Shown here: piece after piece, positions 34,358 through 40,388 of the stretch
Layout of the letters: every line of letters begins with the position of its first letter
Position numbering within the stretch: position 1 is the first letter of the stretch
Assembly: GCA_020072765.1 (NCBI GenBank)
Contig: JAIQGD010000029.1
Span: 1 to 40,388 of the forward strand
Length of the DNA: 40,388 nucleotides
From: Terriglobia bacterium
Lineage (GTDB): Bacteria > Acidobacteriota > Terriglobia > Acidiferrales > UBA7541
Direction: 5' to 3'
Program-made: the position numbers and the translations under genes
The notes under the pieces: generated by a model
Told to the model about the DNA's origin: nothing
Databases searched by the model: none
Seen by the model: only the letters and a program-made list of their open reading frames with translations

Positions 34358-34398
34358 GGTGTGCTTCGTACCCAGGGAGCCTGCACGCCACGAATCTC

Positions 34399-35340
34399 AT
34401 GTTCTCGCTCTTCACAAAGCGCGAAGGGTCGCTGCTCGACCGCCTCAAGCAATCCGTCGCCAAGACGCGCACCGAAATCGCCGCCCGCGTCGAGCAACTG
34501 CTCACCGGCAACCGCCCGGTCGACGCCGAACTCCTCCACCAACTCGAAGCCGCGCTCCTGTCCGCCGACGTCGGCGTCCGCACCACCAAGGAAGTTCTCG
34601 CCGCCCTGCGCGAGCAGGTCAATCAGCACAAGCTTGAAGACGCCGCCGCGCTCAAGCAGGAATTGAAGCGCCAGGTCCTCAAGATCCTCGAGGCCCCCGC
34701 CGCCCCACCCGATGGCCAGCCCACCGCGGCGCCCCGCGTGATCTTTGTCGTCGGCGTCAACGGCACCGGAAAAACCACCACTATCGGAAAGCTGGCCAAC
34801 CGCCTCAAAGGCGAAGGCGCGCGCGTCGTGCTGTGCGCCGCCGACACCTTCCGCGCCGCCGCCATCGAGCAGCTCGAGGTCTGGGCGCGCCGCGCCGAGG
34901 TCGACCTCATCAAGCAGAAATCGGGCGCCGACCCCGCCGCCGTCGTTTTCGACGCGCTTTCCGCCGCCTGTTCCCGCGGCGCTGATGTCGTCATCGTCGA
35001 CACCGCCGGGCGCCTCCACACCAAATCCAACCTCATGGCCGAACTCGAAAAAATGAAGCGCACCGCCGCCAAAGTCGTCCCCGGCGCGCCGCACGACGTC
35101 CTGCTGGTTCTCGACGCTACCACCGGACAGAACGGCCTGAATCAGGCGCGCGAATTCTTCAGCCATGCCGGAGTCACTGGCATCGTGCTCACCAAACTCG
35201 ATGGCACGGCCAAGGGCGGCATCGTCGTCGCCATCGCGCGTGAACTCCATCTCCCGATCCGCTTTGTCGGCACCGGTGAAAAGGTTGACGATCTCGTGCC
35301 CTTTGACGCGCAAACCTATGTCAACTCGCTCTTCGACTAA
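34399..35340 (+). CDS. ftsY: Signal recognition particle receptor FtsY
   Basis: FtsY is the SRP receptor GTPase at the inner membrane that docks ribosomes making membrane proteins. The 313-residue product lacks the long acidic A domain of E. coli FtsY and consists of the N domain ([16 protein letters not shown]) and G domain. The G domain has [38 protein letters not shown] and [10 protein letters not shown], and the C-terminus has [14 protein letters not shown]. Short FtsY proteins of this kind are common. ATG 34399 gives the family start MFSLFTK. ribD begins inside its 3' end in another frame. Confidence 0.96.
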   Translation: MFSLFTKREGSLLDRLKQSVAKTRTEIAARVEQLLTGNRPVDAELLHQLEAALLSADVGVRTTKEVLAALREQVNQHKLEDAAALKQELKRQVLKILEAPAAPPDGQPTAAPRVIFVVGVNGTGKTTTIGKLANRLKGEGARVVLCAADTFRAAAIEQLEVWARRAEVDLIKQKSGADPAAVVFDALSAACSRGADVVIVDTAGRLHTKSNLMAELEKMKRTAAKVVPGAPHDVLLVLDATTGQNGLNQAREFFSHAGVTGIVLTKLDGTAKGGIVVAIARELHLPIRFVGTGEKVDDLVPFDAQTYVNSLFD

Positions 35341-36469
35341 ACCGGCCCCCGCTCCTCGCGATTGGATGGCCGAGGCCCTCGCCCTCGCGCGGCAGGGGAT
35401 GGCCTGGGCCCATCCGAATCCGCGCGTCGGAGCGGTGATCGTCAAAAGCGGCCGCAAGGTCGGCGAAGGATTTCACGCCTACGATCGCCGCGACCACGCC
35501 GAAATCGCGGCCCTCCGGCAAGCCGGCGAAAAGGCGCGCGGCGCCACACTGTACGTCACCCTCGAGCCCTGCTCTCATACCGGCCGCACCGGGCCCTGCG
35601 CCCAAGCCGTCATCGCCGCGGGCATCCGGCACGTTTACGCCGCGATGAAAGATCCCAATCCCGCGGTCGCCGGTAGCGGCTTGGCCCTGCTGCGGCGCGC
35701 CGGCATCGGCGTGACCCTGGGCGCGCACGAAGCCGAGGCCCGGGCGCTGAACGAGGACTTCGCCAAATGGATTCGCACGGGCCGGCCTTTCGTCACTTTG
35801 AAAACCGCACTGACCCTCGACGGCCAGATCGCCGCGCGCCGCGGCAGCGCCACCCGGATCACCGGCGAGGCCTCTCACGAAGCGGTCCAGCAGCTTCGCC
35901 ATGCGGCCGATGCCCTGCTCACCGGAATCGGCACGGTCCTCGCCGACGATCCGCGCCTCACCGACCGCACCGGCCAACGCCGCCGGCGGCCGCTTCTCCG
36001 CGCCGTGCTCGATTCCCGGCTGAGAATTCCTTTGCGTTCGAAGCTGGTGAAATCGGCTGATGCCGATCTCGTCGTTTTCACCACGCAACGGCGGGACACA
36101 CCGAAGGCGCGCGCGCTCCTCGATGCCGGCGTCGAAATCGTGCCTGTTCCCCGGCGGCGCGGGCGCCTCGATCTGAAATCCGTGCTGGCCGAGCTGGGAC
36201 GGCGGCAAATCCTGAATCTTCTGGTCGAGGCCGGCGCCGAACTCAATGGCGCCGCGCTCGACGCCGGCATTGTGGACAAGATGATTCTCTTCTATGCTCC
36301 GAAGGTCCTGGGGACAGCCGGGGTGCCCATGGCGCGCATCCCTCCGCGCGGGTTTTCCAAATCACCCGCGCTCGCGAATTTGAGCGTGCGTCGCTGCGGA
36401 TCAGACTTCGTCGTCGAAGGATATTTTCACGATGTTTACAGGAATCACGGAACACGTCGGAACGATTGA
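35318..36469 (+). CDS. ribD: Bifunctional pyrimidine deaminase/reductase RibD
   Basis: RibD carries out two consecutive steps of riboflavin synthesis. The N-terminal deaminase domain has HPNPRVGAVIV and the zinc ligands H60 (HAEIAAL), C85 and C94 (EPCSHTGRTGPC). The C-terminal reductase domain has TLKTALTLDGQIAARRGSAT, ALLTGIGTVLADDPRL and LLVEAGAELNGAAL. The start is chosen as ATG 35318, which gives [17 protein letters not shown] before the conserved region and overlaps ftsY by 23 bases; ATG 35366 is the alternative. Its end overlaps ribE by 38 bases. No FMN riboswitch is visible upstream. Confidence 0.94.
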   Translation: MSTRSSTKPAPAPRDWMAEALALARQGMAWAHPNPRVGAVIVKSGRKVGEGFHAYDRRDHAEIAALRQAGEKARGATLYVTLEPCSHTGRTGPCAQAVIAAGIRHVYAAMKDPNPAVAGSGLALLRRAGIGVTLGAHEAEARALNEDFAKWIRTGRPFVTLKTALTLDGQIAARRGSATRITGEASHEAVQQLRHAADALLTGIGTVLADDPRLTDRTGQRRRRPLLRAVLDSRLRIPLRSKLVKSADADLVVFTTQRRDTPKARALLDAGVEIVPVPRRRGRLDLKSVLAELGRRQILNLLVEAGAELNGAALDAGIVDKMILFYAPKVLGTAGVPMARIPPRGFSKSPALANLSVRRCGSDFVVEGYFHDVYRNHGTRRND

Positions 36470-37085
36470 CTCGCTCGAACGCACCGAGGATGGCGGCCGC
36501 CTGCGCGTGAGCCTGGCGGGCGCTGCGGAAATCGCCGCGCAGATGAAGATGGGCGACAGTATCTCCGTCAGCGGCTGCTGCCTGACGGTCGTCGAATTTA
36601 GCGCCGGCCATTTCTCCGCCGATCTGTCCGGCGAAACCCTGCGGCGCACCTCGCTCGGCGAAAAGCGGCCCGGCGATCTGGTGAATCTCGAACGGCCGCT
36701 CGCGGCGAGCGCGCGGCTCGGCGGTCATTTCGTTCAGGGCCACGTCGACGGCGCGGGCCGCGTCACCGCCCTAGTTCCCGAGGGCGACAACTGGTGGCTC
36801 TCGGTCAGCGTGCCCGAGGAGTTGCGCCGCTACGTCGTCGAAAAGGGCTCCATCGCCATCGATGGCATCAGCCTCACCGTGGCCCGCTGGCAAGACGGCG
36901 TCGCCTCCATCGCCATCATTCCCTTCACGCACGCCCACACCAACGTCCACCGCATGCTTCCCGGCGCCGCCGTCAATCTCGAGTGCGACATCCTGGCCAA
37001 ATACGTCGAGAGCCTCCTCCCCTCCCGCAAATCTCCCGCCTCCTCACACCTCACCCTCAACAAGCTCATCGAAGAAGGCTTCTAG
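36432..37085 (+). CDS. ribE: Riboflavin synthase, alpha subunit
   Basis: Riboflavin synthase dismutates two 6,7-dimethyl-8-ribityllumazine molecules to riboflavin. The 217-residue product has the two-fold repeated lumazine-binding domain: MFTGITEHVG at the start, GDSISVSGCCLTVVEF, GGHFVQGHVDGAGRV in the first-to-second hinge, and IAIDGISLTVA in the second half. It starts within the 3' end of ribD and overlaps the convergent permease gene by 4 bases at its stop. The rest of the pathway (ribB/A, ribH) is not in the window. Confidence 0.96.
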   Translation: MFTGITEHVGTIDSLERTEDGGRLRVSLAGAAEIAAQMKMGDSISVSGCCLTVVEFSAGHFSADLSGETLRRTSLGEKRPGDLVNLERPLAASARLGGHFVQGHVDGAGRVTALVPEGDNWWLSVSVPEELRRYVVEKGSIAIDGISLTVARWQDGVASIAIIPFTHAHTNVHRMLPGAAVNLECDILAKYVESLLPSRKSPASSHLTLNKLIEEGF

Positions 37086-38527
37086 TTCGCCGTGGACCGC
37101 GCGGCTTCCCCCGCCCCCCCCCCCGCGCCGCGCCAATAGAGGATCAACCCGAGAAGAATTCCGCAGATCGTTCCGCCGCCCAGCTTCACCTCGAACAGCC
37201 ACTTGCTGGTGGCCTCGGCCGGCGGGATGAATGAAAGCGCGATGGCCGCCAGCACCACGGCGAATCCCAGCGAGCCCGCCACCCATACGCCGAATTTTCC
37301 GCCGGGGATGAGGATGGCGTTCCCGCCCGCCGCGCGATCCGGGCGGTACGCAAGCTTGATCACCGCCGCATACATGTAGAGAAACGGGATGAAATAGAGA
37401 ATCACCGCGGCATCCACCAGAATCTGGTAGGCGCTGTTGGCCGTCTCATTCACCTGGATCAGCAGCAACACGACGCCGGAGATTCCCGCCTGCACCAGGA
37501 TCGCGACCCAGGGAGTCCTCCACCGCGGATGAATTTTTCCAAACGCCGCGGGCATGTACCGGTCGATCCCCACCATGAACGGGATGCGCGCCACCCCCGC
37601 CACCGTCGTGCCAATTCCCCCCGCGTTCCCCGCCGTCACCAGCACCGCCGCGAGGATCCCGAAAAACGCGATCCCCAGCCGCGTCGAGCCCGCCGCCAGC
37701 GCCTGAAACACCCCGCTCTTTGGATCCACCGTCTGCGCCGGCAACATCGCCAGCACCGCGACGGTGCCCACCAGGTACGCGAACCCAATCAAGGCTCCCG
37801 AACCCAAAATCGCCCGCGGAAACGTCTTGCGCGGCTCGCGGATTTCCTCGCTCATCATCGAGCAAAGCTCCAGCCCCGTAAACGCAAAGGCAATCTGCGG
37901 CCAGAAATTCACCGTGTCCCAGTTCCAGGTCGGCTGCATGCTGCGCCACGTGAAATGGCTCACCGATCCCTGCGCGTGCCACAGGTAGGCCCCCATCCCG
38001 GCCAGCATGATCAGCGGAAGATACGTCCCCACGCCGCCCGCGTTCTGCAGCCACCTGCCCACGTTCAATCCAATGATGTTCAAAAACACGGCCACGAACA
38101 GCAGCACGCCCGACCCCGCCAGCAGGAACGCGCGGTCCTGCGCCAGCCAACCGGCGCCTCTGCCTCCCACGTACGCGCTCATCGCCGCGCTGGCCATCAG
38201 CAGTCCCGGAAAATAAAAGAAGGTGTAAATCCAGTAGGTCCAGCCGGCCACGAAACCGTGGAATTCGCCGAACGCGTGCTTCGACCACGCGTATAGCCCG
38301 CCCTCTTCGGGAAATCGCGTCGACAGTTCCACCACCACGAAGGCCGTCGGCAGAAAAAACAACAAGGCCGCCAGCACCCACAGGCTGATCGAGGAAGGGC
38401 CGTTATGCGCGGCCGCCGCGATCCAGCGCGGCCCGAGCACCGCGGCGATGTTGAATAGCAGCACGTCCCAAAAACCCATCACCCGGCGCAGCTGGCTGCG
38501 GGGATCGGCGGGGCCGCGCTCGCTCAT
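37082..38527 (-). CDS. APC-superfamily amino acid permease
   Basis: A 481-residue inner-membrane transporter with about twelve hydrophobic segments. The first helix region VMGFWDVLLFNIAAVLGPRW corresponds to the substrate-binding GxG helix of the amino acid-polyamine-organocation family. FPEEGGLYAWSKHAFGEFHGFVAGW is a highly typical APC motif, and EEIREPRKTFPRAILGS follows. It resembles the glutamate/GABA-antiporter type branch, but the substrate is unknown. The last codons pass through a run of 11 C bases (37114-37124), which makes the C-terminal frame open to slippage or sequencing error. It overlaps mlaF by four bases. Confidence 0.9.
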   Translation of the reverse strand: MSERGPADPRSQLRRVMGFWDVLLFNIAAVLGPRWIAAAAHNGPSSISLWVLAALLFFLPTAFVVVELSTRFPEEGGLYAWSKHAFGEFHGFVAGWTYWIYTFFYFPGLLMASAAMSAYVGGRGAGWLAQDRAFLLAGSGVLLFVAVFLNIIGLNVGRWLQNAGGVGTYLPLIMLAGMGAYLWHAQGSVSHFTWRSMQPTWNWDTVNFWPQIAFAFTGLELCSMMSEEIREPRKTFPRAILGSGALIGFAYLVGTVAVLAMLPAQTVDPKSGVFQALAAGSTRLGIAFFGILAAVLVTAGNAGGIGTTVAGVARIPFMVGIDRYMPAAFGKIHPRWRTPWVAILVQAGISGVVLLLIQVNETANSAYQILVDAAVILYFIPFLYMYAAVIKLAYRPDRAAGGNAILIPGGKFGVWVAGSLGFAVVLAAIALSFIPPAEATSKWLFEVKLGGGTICGILLGLILYWRGAGGGAGEAARSTAN

Positions 38528-39291
38528 GCGGTGGCGTCCAAAGCGGGAATCAATTCATCCTGGCGGAGAAAATTGCGGAGAACAGGGTTTTCCGAGCGCT
38601 CCAGTTCCCTCCACGTCCCGAAGAAGGCGACGCGCCCTTCGTGCAGAAAGATCACGCGGTCCGCGAGCTTCTTCCCCAGGTGCGTGTCGTGCGTGACGAC
38701 GATCGAGGTCTTGTGGAACTTCTCCTTGAGCCGCGCGATCAACTCGCTGGTGTGCAACGCCATCAGCGGATCCACCATCGTGGTCGGCTCGTCATACAGG
38801 ATCGCATCGGGATTATTCGCCAGCGCCCGCGCAATCGCCACCGCGCGCTTCGTGCCCGTGCTTAGATCCGCCGGAAGATGGTCGGCCAGGTCCGCGACTT
38901 CCAGCATCTCGAGCAATTCCTGGACGCGCCGGTCGATCGCCTCCCAATCCGGGCGGCCTCCCCGGCTCAGGAGAGGAAAAGCGACGTTTTCCGCCACGGT
39001 GAGCGAATCAAACAGCGCCCCGGCCTGAAAAACCATGGTGACGCGCCGGCGAACATCGGCAAACTGCTCCTCGCTCCAGCCCGTGACGTCCTGTCCCTCC
39101 ACGATGATCCGGCCTTCGTCCGGCTCCAGAAAACCCAGCAGCAGTTTCAGCGAAACCGATTTGCCCACGCCGCTGCGGCCCATGATCACCGCCGTTTCAC
39201 CCTGATCGACGAAAAAGCTGACGTCCTTCAACACCGCGTTCTCGTCGAACGATTTCCAGACGTTCCGGAACTCGAAGTAGTGGCCGCTCAT
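38524..39291 (-). CDS. mlaF: ABC transporter ATP-binding protein, MlaF-like
   Basis: The 255-residue ATPase resembles MlaF/Ttg2A, the energiser of the phospholipid (Mla/MCE) transporter. Walker A is GRSGVGKSVSLK near residue 40, the Q-loop VFQAGALFDSLTV follows (characteristic of MlaF), and the signature is LSTGTKRAVAIARAL instead of the usual LSGGQ. Walker B is ILYDEPTTMVDPL, and the switch histidine lies in VVTHDTHLG. No MlaE permease or MCE-domain gene is adjacent: the gene sits between a mobA remnant and an amino acid permease, so its partner must be elsewhere. It overlaps both neighbours by four bases. Confidence 0.85.
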   Translation of the reverse strand: MSGHYFEFRNVWKSFDENAVLKDVSFFVDQGETAVIMGRSGVGKSVSLKLLLGFLEPDEGRIIVEGQDVTGWSEEQFADVRRRVTMVFQAGALFDSLTVAENVAFPLLSRGGRPDWEAIDRRVQELLEMLEVADLADHLPADLSTGTKRAVAIARALANNPDAILYDEPTTMVDPLMALHTSELIARLKEKFHKTSIVVTHDTHLGKKLADRVIFLHEGRVAFFGTWRELERSENPVLRNFLRQDELIPALDATA

Positions 39292-39503
39292 TTTTCTCCG
39301 GGCCTCTCGCGCTCGCCCAGCCGCGCCCGCGCTTCCTCGTAATCCTCGGGCGAGTTCATATTCTTGAACAGGAGCCCTTCGGAATCAAAGCCTTTCCATT
39401 CCAGCGGACCGATCATTTCCACCAGAACGCTTTGCAGGCCGTCGGTGACCTTCCGGATGCCCTGCGCCAGCGCCGCGCGAATCGCCGGCGCGCACCGCTG
39501 GTA
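39288..39503 (-). pseudogene. mobA: MobA-like molybdenum cofactor guanylyltransferase, C-terminal fragment
   Basis: About 70 codons ending at 39288 match the C-terminal part of MobA-type nucleotidyltransferases: QRCAPAIRAALAQGIRKVTD, WKGFDSEGLLFKNMNSPEDY and EEARARLGERE. MobA attaches GMP to molybdopterin. The N-terminal nucleotide-binding part, more than 100 residues, is missing: at about 39490-39505 the sequence turns into a plus-strand cytochrome-biogenesis gene. The open frame happens to continue to an ATG at 39533 but that part is antisense to the other gene. It overlaps mlaF by four bases, a sign that the original gene was in the same operon. Confidence 0.8.
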
Positions 39504-40388
39504 CGTCGCCGGACACGCCCCCTTCTCCAGCATCTACGAGATGCTGCTCGCGTTTGTCTGGTCCATCGCCGTGCTGACCCTGTTCGTGCAGAAGCGCTAT
39601 GGCGTGAAAGTGGTCGGGACCATCACCATGCCGCTGGCCGCGCTGGGCATCATCCTCATGCAGTTGCTGCCCTCCGACATTCACCCGCTGGTGCCGGCGC
39701 TGCAATCCACCTGGCTGCACATCCACGTCACCCTCGCCATGCTGTCTTATGCCGCCTGCGCCGTCAGCTTCGCCCTGGCCATGATGTTCCTCATCCAGGA
39801 CAACATGCGCACGGAATCGTTCCTGGCCAATACCAGCGTGTTCGTCAGTCTCATCTACGCCGCCATCATCACGCGCTTCGCCGAGGGCGGCCTCAAGGTC
39901 GCCGCCTTCGACCCCCAGAGCAACAGCGAGTTCATCATCCAGCGCGGGCAGTCGCTGATGGTCGTCATCCCCAATCTGGGATGGATGTTCCTGCTGGCCA
40001 TGATCGTCACCCTGGTTCCCACCGGCCTCTACTTTTGGGGATGGTTTGCCGGCGATGAGAACAAGTACCGCATGGCCGACGCCGCCTTCTTCGTCGGCAT
40101 GCTCTTCCAGGTGCTGGCCACGGCGGCCTTCATCACCCGCGCCCGCGACGGCGCCTATCCCTCCCCCATGGCCGACGGTCTCTTCGCCACCCGGCTCTCC
40201 ACCAGCCCCTTCATCCTCTCCGGGCTGATCGCGGGCCTGATGGCCTCGCTGCTCTACCTGATGTTGAAGTGGAGAAGGGAAGGATTGCAGGAGATGTTGC
40301 CCTCGGCCGGGCGCCTCGACAGCCGGACCTACAAGACCATCGGCATCGCCTTCCCGCTCTTGACCCTGATGATCGCCGCCGGCGCGTA
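39457..40388 (+). CDS. Cytochrome c biogenesis protein, CcsA/ResC family, 5'-truncated and open at window end
   Basis: From about 39493 the frame gives HRWYVAGHAPFSSIYEMLLA, then LVPALQSTWLHIHVTLAMLS, both typical of the CcsA/CcsB (ResC) haem-handling protein of system II cytochrome c maturation. The window ends in GIAFPLLTLMIAAGA, which normally precedes the tryptophan-rich WWD haem motif. The first one or two helices are missing; an in-frame ATG exists at 39457 but the codons before about 39493 are antisense to mobA. Between the SYAACAV helix and the FPLLTL helix there are about 150 extra residues with three more hydrophobic segments. That insertion is longer than I expect in this family. 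Confidence 0.8.
   Translation, partial: MPCASAARIAGAHRWYVAGHAPFSSIYEMLLAFVWSIAVLTLFVQKRYGVKVVGTITMPLAALGIILMQLLPSDIHPLVPALQSTWLHIHVTLAMLSYAACAVSFALAMMFLIQDNMRTESFLANTSVFVSLIYAAIITRFAEGGLKVAAFDPQSNSEFIIQRGQSLMVVIPNLGWMFLLAMIVTLVPTGLYFWGWFAGDENKYRMADAAFFVGMLFQVLATAAFITRARDGAYPSPMADGLFATRLSTSPFILSGLIAGLMASLLYLMLKWRREGLQEMLPSAGRLDSRTYKTIGIAFPLLTLMIAAGA

Larger units (their letters stand above)
33935..34398. other. Repeat-filled spacer between HD-GYP gene and ftsY
   Basis: This 464-base stretch carries no credible gene. It is a mosaic: two copies of a CCCCATCCTTCGC element (33962 and 34001), dispersed repeat E (34041-34123), a third degraded CCCCATCCTTCGC element (34166 onward), and a GC-rich palindrome (34214-34231). 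The ftsY promoter-like box comes last. An open frame reading through it into ftsY exists, but it translates repeats and is not supported. Confidence 0.7.

Noticed and set aside
34399-36431. FMN riboswitch controlling ribD/ribE
   Set aside because: ribD is preceded directly by ftsY coding sequence with no room for the RFN element, and none is seen before ftsY.

Overview
The window is GC-rich, densely coded chromosomal DNA from a Gram-negative, meso-DAP-type bacterium. The best guess is Acidobacteriota. That is inference from three things: the complete dcw cluster order (mraZ-rsmH-ftsL-ftsI-murE-murF-mraY-murD-ftsW-murG-murC), the mix of housekeeping genes, and many small palindromic intergenic repeats of a kind I associate with that phylum. 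There are no rRNA genes, phage genes, insertion sequences or CRISPR arrays.

Region 1 (1-12580, minus strand) is the division and cell-wall operon. It reads from a strong promoter at about 12552-12579 over a three-repeat MraZ operator (12511-12540), through mraZ, and leaves the window inside murC. Most junctions are tight (4-base overlaps or gaps of 1 to 6 bases). Two places break the pattern: a dispersed repeat between murE and murF, and the start of ftsI. There the membrane anchor and first part of the PBP are missing, and an in-frame piece of a transketolase N-terminus stands in their place.

Region 2 (12760-16350) holds a ZIP metal transporter and a YchF-like GTPase on the minus strand, an AlkA-type DNA glycosylase on the plus strand, a small DUF4149-like membrane protein, and tRNA-Val(CAC). 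Region 3 (16489-24475, plus) has MoxR ATPase, DUF58 protein and TgpA-like transglutaminase (a common functional set, here interrupted by mutY), then a CREST-superfamily membrane hydrolase and a potassium channel with RCK domains. Region 4 (24546-33934, plus) has rimO, an acyl-CoA-dehydrogenase-fold enzyme, yacG, pgpA, a TIG/NHL propeller protein, cinA, thpR, plsY and a sensor HD-GYP phosphodiesterase. pgpA and plsY both belong to phospholipid synthesis. Region 5 (33935-37085) is a 464-base repeat-filled spacer followed by ftsY-ribD-ribE with overlapping frames. Region 6 (37082-40388) is a minus-strand set mobA'-mlaF-APC permease. At about 39500 it runs head-on into a 5'-truncated cytochrome c biogenesis gene (CcsA/ResC family) on the plus strand.

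The most notable signals are two unexpected joins (ftsI/transketolase, and mobA/ccsA in inverted orientation), a compositional mosaic inside pgpA, at least four families of dispersed intergenic repeats, and a recurring extended -10-like motif very close to start codons. The two joins could be assembly or amplification chimeras, so they should be verified before any biological reading. I did not find a convincing novel defence or biosynthetic system.
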